The notes below the pieces were generated by a model. That model worked only from the letters and a program-made list of their open reading frames with translations, was not told where the DNA came from and ran no database searches. This document shows, in pieces, positions 39,109-50,840 of a stretch of DNA of 64,000 bases. The first letter of the stretch is position 1. Every line of letters begins with the position of its first letter. Origin of the DNA: Ilyonectria destructans (taxonomy: Eukaryota > Ascomycota > Sordariomycetes > Hypocreales > Nectriaceae); assembly GCA_020740775.1 (NCBI GenBank), contig JAHEWK010000009.1, positions 62,001 to 126,000 on the forward strand, written 5' to 3'. The position numbers and the translations under genes are program-made.

Positions 39109-40479
39109 CTAGGCCAGGTAGTCTTTCTTTGTTTCAACATCAACCAACTCAAATAGCATTCGTCCGCTAAACCATCCAGACTTTGGCGTACCCACCAGTT
39201 CTCTAGTTTGTTGTGCTTCCTCGTCTGTGATGATAGAAGCCTCCACGCCTCTTCCTCGCGCAGCGGCATCCGTCAACAATTGGACCTGGCAGACCTTTTC
39301 CAAGGTGTAGAACCAGTGGACTGTCTCTTCGATCGTACTTCCTGTCGTGAGGAGCCCATGGTTTTTCAGAATCGCAGCTTTCTTGCCACCCAAGGCCTTC
39401 GCGACGGCCTCGCCGTCATCGCTAGCAAGTAGGGATGCATCGAGGTAAATTACCAGGAGGTAAATTACCAAAACCCCTAGGTAAATGACTGTCATAAACC
39501 CGAGGTTTATGACCGTCATTTATCACGTGCTTCCAAGCACTATTTGGTGACTACGGAAATATTCGTCAATGCCATGAAGTTTAGGACGGCCTCCCTGATT
39601 GGTCATATTGACTCAGTAATGACCATAAATAGTTGTTGTCGGTGAAGAAATCTCAACAGCAAAGCATCGGGGGGTGATGAAGCCTCCTCAGGGGTCGCAA
39701 CAACTCATGGTCTTCCCCCGCTCCAACCCCTTTTGGGATACTCACTAAACCCAGTTAGGAAGGAGGTTTATGACGGTAAATTACCCGTCAGTTGGGGTTT
39801 ATGACGTCAATTGGTAACTTGGGGTTTATGACGTCAAAAACGCATCCCTACTAGCAAGTACAACACCTTTGCCGTCGTAAATGCAATAATCCTGGTTGAG
39901 GTTTAGCAAGCCATGGCTCAATGGAACGATCAGTTCTATGGGGCATTTGAAGTGACATACGTCGTAGAACATGCAAGCTTCCAAGGTCAGCATGTCCAAG
40001 GGCTTCCCGAGGGCGCAAATAGCTCTGCCGTATACTGAATGCGTGTGCGCTGCGCAGACGACGTCTGGCCTTGCTGCATGGATGGCGCCGTGAATTGTAA
40101 AGGCAGGCTTGTTTAAGACGCCAACGGTTCCCGGATCAACGATTTTCCCATCATGGGTGACTCGGAGCAAGCTGCTCTTTGTGATGAGGTTGAAGTCGAC
40201 TCCAAACGGATTAACCCAGAAGGTGTCTGGCTCAACGGGGTCGCGGGCTGTTATATGCCCAGCTGCACCTTCGGTCAAGTTGAAACGACCGAAAATGCGA
40301 AAGGCGGCGGCGAGACGACCTTTAAGATACTCCCTTTCCTCATACTTGGATTTGAAGCTGGAAGGCGGAGGAGCAAGAAAGCCAACACCGTCGATGGTGT
40401 CTGGCAGGGAGGTGGCTGGGTCCGACGCTTCGACGGGCATGTTGGAGAAATCAACAGGGAGTTGAGAGAATTGGGTCAA
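39109..40479 (-). pseudogene. Class II aldolase/adducin protein split by a MITE
   Basis: A metal-dependent aldolase-type protein of about 317 residues when the insertion is ignored. N-terminal part (40479-39851): FNLTEGAAGHITARDPVEP, FWVNPFGVDFNLI, then the zinc-ligand region CAAHTHSVYGRAI and LSHGLLNLN. C-terminal part (39421-39109): GGKKAAILKNHGLLTTGSTI, a classic motif of the family, then YTLEKVCQVQLL and the stop at 39109. A 421-bp insertion at 39430-39850 falls after the codons for VVLAS; reading through it gives an early stop. The two parts are in the same frame once the element and one copy of its 8-bp duplication are excluded. The truncated product would lack part of the metal site. 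Confidence 0.85.
39430..39850. mobile_element. 421-bp hAT-type MITE
   Basis: Bounded by short inverted repeats TAGGGATGC / GCATCCCTA and by an 8-bp direct duplication CTAGCAAG (39422-39429 and 39851-39858). An 8-bp target duplication and a TAGGG terminus fit the hAT superfamily. No coding capacity. The subterminal regions carry repeated GGTTTATGACGTCA- and GGTAAATTACC-like motifs, typical of transposase-binding repeats. Confidence 0.9.
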
Positions 40480-40682
40480 GCGTCTGATTGTGTTTGAGTC
40501 TTCCTACTATGGGTGAGTTGGCAGATGCTCAAATCAATCTGATATCAACATGACGTAGACAGAATAAGGCGAGCTGGCGACTATTATAGCCTTCAACTAG
40601 GGAGAACACGGCGATAAAGGTCAGGAAAGGTCGATGTCTGGCCCCTAGTCTAGATTGTGTCGAAGTCGGTTCTTGGAGACAC
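40480..40682. promoter_or_regulatory. Aldolase/regulator divergent intergenic region
   Basis: About 200 bp between the aldolase start and the Zn2Cys6 regulator frame on the opposite strand. The head-to-head arrangement suggests the regulator once controlled the aldolase, but this is inference. Confidence 0.3.
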
Positions 40683-42353
40683 TTGTCCCACATCACCCAT
40701 GATAAAATCCGAAACGGCCCGAGTTATGGAGCTTCCTCTCCCCGCACCCTAGAGCGCAAACCTCAAAAAGGATTGATGACGGATACTTCCATTTTCCTCT
40801 CCATGTTAGGGTCTTTGAATAAGCATGTCATTGTCGGTGATGGTAAGTCGGCCCTTTTTCCGTTCCTTTCCTCTCCGTTCCCATCTTACGGCTACTACCC
40901 GTTCGATTCTCAGAGTGAGCGAATGTACAATTTCCAGCTGACTCCTCATTCCTCTGTTCTTCGGCTGCTGCAGTCCCATGGCAACAAGGAACATAGGCGA
41001 GTCACCCTCGCCTGCGAACCCTGCAGAAGGCGCAAAGTGCGTTGCGATGGGGCCAAGCCCGTCTGTGGACCATGCCAGAGACGACGACGGCCAACAACAC
41101 GGTGCGTGTACTCGGTCATTGCCGACATTGCAAAGCGTCAGAGCGAGCGAGCGTGAGTAACCCTCTCGCCCATGTATCATAACGTATCGTCCATTTCTGA
41201 CTTAGCATCCGATGCGGCTGCCAGTTATCTCGACTCCATCCCGAATCACTCCTCGCCAGGGTTTGGGCTTGGACCACCTCCAGCTGAAGCTCCCATCGGT
41301 TTATTCTCGTCGGGCCACCTGCCGGCCAACAACGGAGCGGGTTCGACAGAGTTCCCCCGAGAGAACTTAGTGATTGGCGGGGCATGTTCTCTCGACAAGA
41401 TTATTACGGAGTTTGACCCGTGCAACGGACCGAGCTCCAACGATCCGATCATCACCGAGAGCGGGTTTACGTTGCAGAGTTACTCCACATCTGCTCCCGC
41501 GTGCAGCTTCTCCGAACCCCGTGAGAGCACTGGCCCGGTCAATGCAATGGGTACTGCTGTTTACATTCCCAGCGAACAAGGGGAAGCAGGAGATCAGTTC
41601 TACGGACACTCCCCGGTTGCGGCCATGCTTCAGCAAGCAGCGGGAATACGCAAGGCGAAGACACAAACCAACGGTGTCCGCCATCAAGCTCAGCATGATC
41701 TATCTTCTCACTCAGAATACGCTGGTTTCCAGCAACTCCATGGCCGTCAGCCGCTCCTTCATCGACTGTCACTTCCACCACGGCCGGTAGCTGGTCAGCT
41801 CCTTGGCTTGTATTGGCAGAGTGTGCATCTCTTTCATCTTTGGATACACAAGGGGACCTTTCTCCAGACGTACAGCCAACTGTGGTCCTCTCACAAGCAT
41901 CAAGACAAGGAGGTCAGTCCTTGTCTGGATGTGGGAATTGGAAGCCAGAAATGTCCCATTGATATCTTTTTTTGTGCCCTCAATGCCATGTTTGCGTTGG
42001 GCTGCGAGTTCTCCGATATGGCTCAAGAGGAAAAAATGGCTGCGGCAATAACATTTTATGAACGCTCCAAACAGCTCATGCACTCGTACCTGCTAGATGA
42101 TGGAACTCTTTGCCATGTTCAAGCCTTCTTGTTGGTAGCGCAGTATCTCCGGTGCACACAACATCCATCTTGCTGCTAGAATATTATGGGAATTGCTTTC
42201 AGAAAGGCTGTAGGTCTCGGTATGCATTGTACAGACAGCTCTTCGAGCCTTTCAACTGTCGAGAATGAAATGAGGAGGCGCGTATGGCACGCTTGCATCC
42301 AGATGGATATGTACAGATGTCTCCCCCAAACAGCAGGGCCAGATGTGTTCTAA
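40683..42353 (+). pseudogene. Zn2Cys6 transcription factor with nonsense codon
   Basis: Zinc cluster at about 41026-41106 (CEPCRRRKVRC, then CGPCQRRRRPTTRC). The segment before it may contain an intron (GTAAGT at 40842, CTGCAG at about 40974) so the true start is unclear. A frame-keeping intron of 72 bp (41153-41224) leads to a long regulatory region with the fungal-specific domain: GQLLGLYWQSVHLFHLWIHK, then CALNAMFALGCEFSD. At 42177-42179 a TAG interrupts the frame, which resumes as NIMGIAFRKAVGLGMH and EMRRRVWHACIQMDMY, typical continuation of this domain, and ends at a TAA (42351-42353). Tryptophan is expected at the TAG. The rest of the protein is not visible downstream. Confidence 0.7.
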
Positions 42354-42805
42354 TGCAGCATCTCATAGGATCATCAGCCTGACACTTGGCCGGCTTGGCT
42401 CCCAGTATGAGTAAACCTCATTAACGGCCTTAGTTACGGCGCTATGCCTGAAAATAAGAAGTGTTCACAGTACACTACAAGAGTTCCCGAGCTGAGATGC
42501 GGATGAATGAGTAACGGGAATTTCGTCTTCACGAGGGATAACGCAAGGGTCCTCCCAGTAGCGAGTCTATTCCTGAAGCTGCCTAGTGCAGTCCGATACC
42601 CCGCACCCTGCGTTCTCCGATTTCCAGGCCCACATTAAAAATCTGGGGTTGATCGGGCCGAACTCGTGGTTTCTTCCCCCGACCTCATGGCCTCAGAGCA
42701 GCATAAAGTCATAGCCAACCCGAGACCAAGATGCTGCATCTCTGAAGCTTCAACTCAATTTTTGTCTTTTCTTCTCTCAACTACACCCGATAGCAAGCAG
42801 CAAGC

Positions 42806-43821
42806 ATGTCGAACTCATCAGATTTTATTCTCATCAAGGGCGGTGCTGTCTTGGGGGTAGGGCCGGCGGACGGGAACCTAGGCAACTGTGATATTCTCAT
42901 ATAAGGATCGCATTGCCGCCGTAGGCCAGAACCTGCAGAGCCTTCTAGTGGCAACGTCACTGTCATTGATGTCCAGAACTGCATTGCCATCCCTGGTTTT
43001 GTGGACGGCCATCATCACATGTGGCAATAACTACTTCCCGGCGTGGCAACAGACTGGACGCTGCTCGACTACACCGTCAATATGCGAAGCATTTACGGCA
43101 GTCTTTTCACCCCCGAAGATGTCTACTTGTCGACCTATGTCGCAGCGCTGAGCCTGCTTAACAACGGAGTAACCACAGTCCTAGAGCACTGCCATATCAT
43201 CAACTTCCCTGCCCATGCCGACACCGCTGTCAAAGCTCTCAAAGATGCCGGCATACGCTCCACCTTCTGCTACGGCTTCTACCCGAATCCCCCTCTTCCA
43301 GCGCTCGGTGCCGTGGGTCTCCACACGGAGCATTTCTCACATCCGGTGCGGGAATCGTGGGTACACCAGACACGGAACTTAGAATAGGTATAGGGTTCCC
43401 TATCGTGTTCAAGGCACAGGACATGGGATGCCGTACATGCCTCAGCATAGACATCACCTCGAATAATGGCAATAATTATATTGCGCAGATAAGACTGGGC
43501 ATCCAGGCCCAGCGAGCGCAGGAGAACGAAAAGGGTCTTCCAATTAATATTGCGAGAAAGACTTCAGGCGTCCTGCGTATGGGAACGCTCGGAGGAGCTG
43601 AGGTAATGCGGCTCGACGACTTAATTGGTTCCATCTCTATAGGGAAAAAGGCAGATATTATCTTTATCCGTTGCGACGATATCGAGTCCCTTCCAGTCGC
43701 CGATCTCATTGGCACAGTCGTCTTCTATACCTCTCTGCGGCATATCGATATTGCTATTATCGATAGGAAAGTGAGGGAGTATAACAGCAAGCTTAAGGTT
43801 AACTGCTTAAGTCTAAAATAA
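42806..43821 (+). pseudogene. Decayed amidohydrolase (cytosine deaminase/AtzA-like)
   Basis: Starts MSNSSDFILIKGGAVLG, with a metal-ligand motif PGFVDGHHHMW and LLDYTVNMRSIYGSLFTPED, and ends with the typical C-terminal part RKTSGVLRMGTLGGAEVMRL and SIGKKADIIFI. Family members hydrolyse C-N or C-Cl bonds of heterocycles using a metal-bound water. Lesions visible: a frameshift and TAA near 42902, a TAA near 43030, loss of the middle (the part with the second His pair and the catalytic Asp) near 43390, and a run into AT-rich DNA at 43822. Clearly non-functional. Confidence 0.75.
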
Positions 43822-46800
43822 GAGATTAAGAGTTATATAGCAGCTATTAAAGCTATAGTAGCTACCTTTAACTTAACGGCTATTTAGGAAGAGTAGCTTA
43901 AGATTTTTAAGGGAGAGTTTTAAAATATAGCTTACTGGAATAGCAAACTTATATTAATATTTAGATATTTATTTAAAGAGTTTTATATATATATAGCCTT
44001 TTTAATAGTGTCTGATAATTTCTCGCTTTATTAAGGCCTATAAATCCACTAGGATATAAAATAGCTAGCTGGCTATATTAGATAATACTCTCTATCTGCT
44101 AATAAGGCCTCAGGAGAATAAGTTAAATATATAACTAAAAGTGGACTGAAGAGATTAAAATAGAATCTAAAAGAGTCTATTTAAATTAGGCTATAAGTAA
44201 ATAAAGAGATAGCAGCTCTCTTTATTGCAGATATTAGCTTATATCAGTTTAAATAGTAACCTTTTATAGAAAAATTAGTAATTCTCCCCAGATTAAGCTG
44301 GAGATAGTCTTATTAAATAAATCCTACTTTAATATTAAATTATAGCTATATAATATATTAAGAAAGTTATTTAGATATTAAAATACTGAGATATTTATAT
44401 CTATACCTAAAGATAATAATAAAATCTAAAATAATCTTAAGGTAGTATATATAAATAGCCTTTAATAGCTAAATTCTAGCTATTTAATTTAGAATATTAT
44501 TTATATTAAAGATAAAAAAGGAAAAAAGAAATTCTTAAATATCTTTAAGCTATAAAGTAATTTTCTATCTTTAGTATATATAAATATTATAGATTTTCTT
44601 AGAAACTCTATTCTAAAAGTTTTTAGAACTTTTTAGTATATTTTCCAGCAGTATACTCAGAAAATATAGAGTAATATACACTTAAACTTCCCTAGGAATT
44701 TAAATTAAGCTAAATAGAAATTTCCCTGGGATTTCCTTAGGAGATTAAATAGTAATTTTTATCTAACTTTTTAGAGATTTCCTTAGAATTTCCCTAAGAA
44801 ATCTATAGATAAATAGCAAGTAAATATTTAAATAGCTAGAAGAAGAATATACCTATTATAATATATTTTTATAATCTAAAGAATCTATTTTTAAAAGAGA
44901 TTCTATTATACCTAAAAGGCTAATACTGCTATATTTAAAAGGTTAATAATCTATTTAATTTAGCTATATTTAAAAGGTTAGCTTTTAATAGTATTAAATA
45001 GAGATTATCTTTAGAAGAAATTCTTTATTACTTTTACTTTTTTTTCTATTATAAAATTAATTTCTATAATAATAAATATTATATATCTTAAAATTAAAAT
45101 TAAAATAAATTTACTATTTTAAATTCTTTTATTATTTTATTTTATTTTAATTATAAAAAAGTTATATATAATTTTATTAAAATAAAAAATAAAAAATTAA
45201 TTATTTATTAATATAATTTATTTTTAAAAAATTTTTAAAAAAAGGATTTAATTTTAAATTTATTTTTATATTATTAATAATAATAAAAATTATTAAATTT
45301 ATTTTAAATTTAATTAATATTCAATTAATAAAGATATTTAACTAACTAATTATAATAAATTTTAATTAAAAAAGATATTAACTTTTAATAATTTTAATTA
45401 TTTTAAAGTTAATTAAAATATATTATTTTTAAATAGATATAATTTTAAGCTACTTTTTATTAAAGTAGTTATTCTTTTTTAAAAGAATATTTTTAATTAG
45501 TATTTTTAATTTCTCTATTAGTTTTTTTATTTTAATTTTAATATTTTAAGTTAAAACTTCTTAAGTTATTAAAGAGAGTATTTCTTTAGCTTTTTTAAGT
45601 TATTAAAGAAAAAAGCTAAAAGAAATTAAAGCTAATTAAATTAAAAGCTAATTTAATTTAATTAAGAATATTTTAAGCTGCTTTTTTAGCTATTTTATAT
45701 ATCTCTTAAGTTAGATTGTAATATATAGAAATTTTTAAGCTTTTTTATTTTATTAAAAGAGTAATTAAGTTCTTTTTTAAAATAAATAGCTAATTTACTA
45801 ACTCTCTTATTATTATATATTAAAAAGCTTTATAAATAGCTAAATTTACTTTTTTGTAAATCTCTTTTAATTTTACTAGCTGTAATTAATAAAAAAGATA
45901 TTTTAAAAGAAAATAGATATTACCTTTTAATAGTAATAAAATATACTATTTAAATAGACTTTTTAAAGAATTTAAAATATCTTTTAATTAGTTTACCTTT
46001 ATAGCTAAAAAAAGCTTTTTTAAATTTCCTAAATCTAATAAAAATTAGAGCTTATTTTAAAGTTTAAATTAAAATATAAATAGAAGTAAGATTTTAATAT
46101 TTTAAAAATAGATTTAAAATTAAAAAAAGATTTATAGTAAATTAATAAAAGTAATATATAAAATAAAAAGTAAATAGATTAATAGTATAATATAGCAGGT
46201 ATATTTTCTAATATTAATAGTTTATTTTACTATTTAGATATATATAGTAATTAATATAAAAAGTATAAAATTATAAAATTTAATTAAATAGCTATTTTTA
46301 ACATAGATAAAATCTCTTTAGTTAATTATTCTATCTTAATTAAAAGTTATAAAAACTTTATTTTATACTTAAAGAGATTTAAATTAAAATATTAAAGAGA
46401 GATAGATTCAGTATTCTTATAATATTAAATTCAGCTTATTACTTAATCTAATATTCTATATTTAGCATTTTAAATTAAGTAGTTTAAATTAAATATATTA
46501 TACTGCTATATAAAGTCTTAATTTAATATTTCTTTAATACTCTCTATCTTTCTTATGAAAAGTATTTAGCAATAGTAATAATATATATAACTCTTAAGAT
46601 TTATTCTACTAATAGTAAAACTTACTATTTAATTAACTATTAAAGCTACTATTCTTCTATAAAACTTAAATTAATCTATTTAATAAGTTTATTACTATTA
46701 TAAGATAGTAGGATATTAATAGTATATAGCTTAATATAAAAAATCTATTAGTAATTTAAAACTCTATAAACTTCTATTTTTCTTTTATACCCTCTTATAA

Positions 46801-47160
46801 ATATAACTTAAGTATTAATTAGATTATCTAACTATACAGTTTAAATTTAGCCTATATATAATATATCTATATTAGCTTCTTTACTACTATTAGTAATTAC
46901 TTTTTTATTCTTTTTTTTTTCCCTTATATAGCAGCTAGTAAAAAGATAGCAGTATTATTAAATAGCCTTTTTCTTAATTAGCAGTAGGACCTCTATAATA
47001 AGATTATACTTCCAGCAGCTTATAAATCTCTTTCAGACTGTATATAATAAGAGATATCTAGCTTCTATAATCTAATAAGTAGGTATTTCAGAGTATACTT
47101 AGGCTTTTACCCTTAGGGGTAAGATTATATCAGTAGATTACTTTAAGTTTTAGCCTTAAC
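43822..47160. repeat. 3.3-kb AT-rich (RIP-like) island
   Basis: Almost pure A/T with TA-rich runs, few C or G, no open frames. The left edge cuts into the amidohydrolase relic. No terminal repeats or transposon coding motifs could be made out, so what repeat was once here is unknown. Confidence 0.85.
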
Positions 47161-47199
47161 TAGAACCTTAAAGGCCAGTTTACCCTTTATAATACACCG

Positions 47200-47526
47200 A
47201 ATACAATGCAGGCAATCGATAAAATAATTGTTAACATTTAGCAGATGCAGATCGGTGTATGTCTTATGGATTAAGGCCTGTAGGTCAGCGGGCAGCAATA
47301 GATCAATTTGGACTTTGTTGTTGTGGACGAACTGCTAACGTTCCCAGCTCTAGATAAAGACAGCCTTCAAGAGGCCCTTGTAGTTCAGTGGGTTAAGAAC
47401 CCTGATAACAAGGTCGACGCCTGGGAGGAGAAAGAACCAGTGGGAAAAGACGATCTCGGCGATAAGGAGGGAGTCTTCGTTGCGTTTGGGGCAGCCGAGG
47501 GCTGCCGGGTTGAAGGTGTAAGTTAG
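47200..47526 (-). pseudogene. Unidentified gene relic at island edge
   Basis: On the minus strand one frame reads FNPAALGCPKRNEDSLLIAE, FSHWFFLLPGVDLVIRVL and NYKGLLKAVF, then a stop, then QFVHNNKVQIDLLLPADL and further into AT-rich DNA. The composition and continuity across stops look like a decayed protein-coding segment. I do not recognise the family. The overlapping plus-strand frame (47308-47526) is probably a shadow. Confidence 0.4.
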
Positions 47527-47621
47527 CAAGACCTTTTAAAAGCCCTGAGCGGCAACATGATAATAAGACTATACGGTATTATGGTATGAATGGGACAGAT
47601 CAAGCCTTAAGCGTAATCTAT

Positions 47622-48670
47622 TCAGCTAAAGAACTGTCGTGCGGCCGCAACGATTTCGTCAGGTATCTCCTCAGGCATATAGTGACCTGACTCGACTGCC
47701 CAGCCGTTAACCATAGCCCCCTCTTTTGTGACACTCCTCCACTGCTCGATGGCGTCGAATTGCTTCGCAATGACGCCATGAGCGCCCCAAAGTACAAGGA
47801 GGGGACATTGGATGACACGGCCGTGCGCAAGGTCCTCCCTCGCCTCGTCGACGTCGAGGGTCGCGGCGGCCCGGTAGTCTTGGCACATGGCGTGAAGGGT
47901 GTCCTTGTCGGCGAGGGAGTCGACGTAGGCGTCGAATGCCTCGGGGACGAAGATATCAATCCCGCCGGGTTGGAATGTGCCCATGCAGAGTTCTGCGAAG
48001 CGGCGTGGATTGGCGGAGATGAGTGTTTCTGGTAGTGGACTTGGCTGAATAAGAAAGAACCAGTGCCAATACGCCTTGGCGAAGTTCAAGTTTGTAGCCT
48101 CATACATTCCTAAAGTCGGACAAATGTCGAGGAAGATGGCGGCACGGACGCGGTGCGGATAGTCGACGGCGAGCTTATGGGCAACACGAGCGCCACGGTC
48201 ATGGGCAAGAACATAAAAGGCCGTATTCAATGGGAAGAGAGAGTCCATGACGACAATGCAGTCGTGAGACATGGCGCTTTTGGCGTAGCATGCGATGTCC
48301 GACGGTTTGGAGGACTGGCCGTAACCTCGAACTAGTGGTCCGAAAGTTAGCACCCCGCCTCCTGCTAAGATCATCTCGTAAAGAAGAAGAGGGAGGCGGC
48401 TGTGAGTAAGCTGTGGAGGGGCAGGGCATCGGGGCATCTCACGAAACTAAACGAAGGAATATACATACTCTCCATGAGGATGACCGTGAACTTGTCGACC
48501 AGCTGAGGGGCAACCCGGTGCCACATGTGTATCGTCTGCGGGAAACCTCCCAAGAGAAGTAGCGGAGCAAGACGTGCTTGAGACGAGCCGTCCCCGCTTA
48601 TCATCCCATTAATCGTAATTGACGGCCCGGACTGGGTCTGGATAGCAAAGGTGCGGAATCTTTCGAACAT
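47622..48670 (-). CDS. Alpha/beta-hydrolase, haloacetate dehalogenase-like
   Basis: Two exons, 48670-48469 and 48331-47622, with a 137-bp intron (48468-48332, GTATGT...CTAG) that joins VILME to RGYGQSSKP in frame; about 303 residues. The motif LAHDRGARVAHKLAVDYP carries an Asp nucleophile in HDRG, which marks fluoroacetate/haloacetate dehalogenases and related epoxide-hydrolase-type enzymes rather than esterases. A His-Trp pair (YWHWFFLIQP) matches the halide-binding region of fluoroacetate dehalogenase, and the catalytic His is in ESGHYMPEEIPDE. Start at 48670 (MFERFRTF) is chosen over an upstream in-frame ATG at 48790 because the added residues look like 5' UTR. Substrate not provable from sequence. 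Confidence 0.75.
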
Positions 48671-49537
48671 TATGATAATGGCTGTGGAGCAAGATATAGA
48701 GCGTAGGTGACAGCAATGTTTGAGCAACAAAAAACTGAAGGTCACAGAGAATATTAATCTTAGATACAAAATAACTATGGGCTGAACCATTTAAGTACTC
48801 CAATCGCATTTTAGAAGCGGCCTGACAGCCTATACTAGCTGGAAATCTTCGTTCAGAGGGAGTAAGCGGTCCATCCATTTCTCGCCACTCGACTACTACT
48901 GTGGTCACTGAACCATGCCCGCCGGCATCCCCGGCCGCAGTAAAGGTACCCGATGGACGCGTAGACCATTATGATATACGGAAGCGAGGAGTTAGTCAGC
49001 GATGGGACGGCAGGTCATTCGGCAAACCGGAACGTGAGAGAATCGTGGGAGGGTGGTGTATGGACCGGCAATCGGCAGTGAACCTTCAGGCATGAACCTT
49101 ACCCGCAAGATGAAGAGGTAGAGGACAAAGCCGCAATGATGTCGGGAAAAGCACCCACGAAGCGTAAGAAGGACGCCCAGTGCGGGCGGGCCGAGGAGGA
49201 GCCAGGGGCAATGGTGCGATTGTTAAAGACCAAAAGAAACTCTGGACGCAAAGACAGACGGCCAGCACAGTGTGAGCATGCATCCCGAGGTATTGTGAAA
49301 TTTTGAGTTGTCCCTGGTGTGGTGTGGTGTGGTGCGCTCGGCGTTTCGCGTCTAATTGCTGCCGACCGCCGACGGAGGTCCACTTGGCTCAGCCGGTGGA
49401 AAGCAGAAACCGGGTAGATTAGGATGTATAGCAAGGAAGAAGTAACTGTATCACGAAGTAACTGTATCACGAGGAGGCTGATGACATGAAGGGAGGGCAA
49501 TTGTGAAACACCACAAATAAATATTGATCTATATGCT
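48671..49537. other. Intergenic, hydrolase promoter and RidA 3' region
   Basis: 867 bp. It contains a GTGTG-type microsatellite (about 49317-49337) and a tandem 16-bp duplication (AGTAACTGTATCACGA twice, 49441-49472). No convincing gene. Confidence 0.4.
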
Positions 49538-49990
49538 TCAATCGCGAACAAATACTGTGCACTTAATTTCAACAAGCAATCTGGGATGTGGCAATGCGGA
49601 GACCTCCACAGTGGTTCTGGCTGGGGCCGTAGCTCGGTTAGGCCAGACCTTGTTCCATTCGTCATTCATTCCTTCGAAGCAATCTGCCATGTCTGTAAGA
49701 AAGACCGTCGCGTCCACGATATTGGCCAAAGAAGCTTTGCCATTTGTTGCTCCGCCAATGGTCGTGCCAATATTTCGAAGCACTGCTGCAGTTTGTGTTC
49801 GAATGTCGCAGGTAATGGTACCGTCGGCGTTTTCCGTCACGCCCTCGTGTGTGCCATCGCCCTTCCGGGACGAGGTACCGGAGATATACAATGTACTGCC
49901 AACCGCAGGGACAATCCTGGCGTGAGGGTAATTTGCGCGACCTTGGGCCATGCTGTGAGGGAGAAAATATGGGGTTCCGTTTGTGGCCAT
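49538..49990 (-). CDS. RidA/YjgF/YER057c family protein
   Basis: A 150-residue single-exon protein starting at the ATG at 49990 (MATNGTPYFLPHSMAQGRAN). Family knowledge: RidA proteins are small trimers that hydrolyse reactive enamines/imines; some fungal and bacterial members act as 2-aminomuconate deaminases. Typical features: YPHARIVPAVGSTLYISGTSS near the N-terminus, DIRTQTAAVLRNIGTTI, VDATVFLTDMAD, and RTTVEV near the end. The ~14-residue insert with KGDGTHEGV is common in the aminomuconate-deaminase-like subgroup. Surrounded by other catabolic genes. An upstream in-frame ATG at 50071 is less likely. Confidence 0.85.
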   Translation of the reverse strand: MATNGTPYFLPHSMAQGRANYPHARIVPAVGSTLYISGTSSRKGDGTHEGVTENADGTITCDIRTQTAAVLRNIGTTIGGATNGKASLANIVDATVFLTDMADCFEGMNDEWNKVWPNRATAPARTTVEVSALPHPRLLVEIKCTVFVRD

Positions 49991-50840
49991 TGTTGACGAT
50001 TGAGTCTTGATTCGAGAAGCGGATTTAGGCAGGTACTGGAGCTTTGTGGGAAATACGAAAGAGAGTATCAAATGCCAAGCGAATCATTCAAGTTAGCCTG
50101 CAACTGAGACTTCATACAGGCACCGGTCCAACGAGGCACAGCCCAGGTGCTTGAGACCTAGCCCTTTGGGGCCTGTTGGGGTCCGGGCCGACATCACACT
50201 GCGAGAGCGAGTAGTTACGATGCTTTCGCCATGTGACGGGCCGGGCACGGCACTTGACACCGAGGTGGGAAGACTAATTGCAGGTAGCTGGGTGTTATAA
50301 TTGGCAAGGACTGGGGTACTTAACCGCAATCCATACCGATCTGTCATTTTCGTTCCAGTGTAAACCCCCACGAACCCACCCCATGCATGTCTGGTAGTCA
50401 ACGCTTAGAAGCGCCCGATGCTCCGACCCTCTAGTTCAAAGCCGGCATCCTCGCCCGTACTTCACGGATACGGCACAAAGAACGCCGGCGTGTACGCAAA
50501 CCCCTCTTTTAGTACGTGACCAATCTATCAAATGAAACCCTCGGTCCGAAGGCAGGGCGTCTCTGCCGTCTTTCCTGCGGATAATGCACCATCCTGCTGG
50601 GACCAAGAGGCTGCCAGTAGAAAGACTGACTGCCAAGGAGTATCATAGTTTGGTCCGTACAGTACATACCTGCTTGCTGGGCGCCATGGGTCTTTGCTGA
50701 CACATCTCGACAACATGTGTTGCTTAAGCTGTTAAAAACTTCCTCATTACACTGGAATTTCGAACTCCTCAATGGTTTCATTGCAACCTCGATTGCTCCG
50801 ACTCACACCCTTCGACCCGCAGCCCCTTGTATGTGGCATC
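49991..50840. other. Intergenic between RidA and DenD-like genes
   Basis: 850 bp between divergent starts. Short frames only (50509-50781 minus and similar), no motif. Presumably a shared promoter. Confidence 0.4.

Noticed and set aside
47368..47425. tRNA-like string on the plus strand (TAGTTCAGTGGGTTA, CTGATAAC, AAGGTCG)
   Set aside because: No TΨC arm with GTTCGA, no paired acceptor stem, and the minus strand of the same DNA reads as a decayed protein; the similarity is probably chance.
47308..47526. Plus-strand 72-codon frame
   Set aside because: Overlaps the better minus-strand protein-like reading and has no motif.
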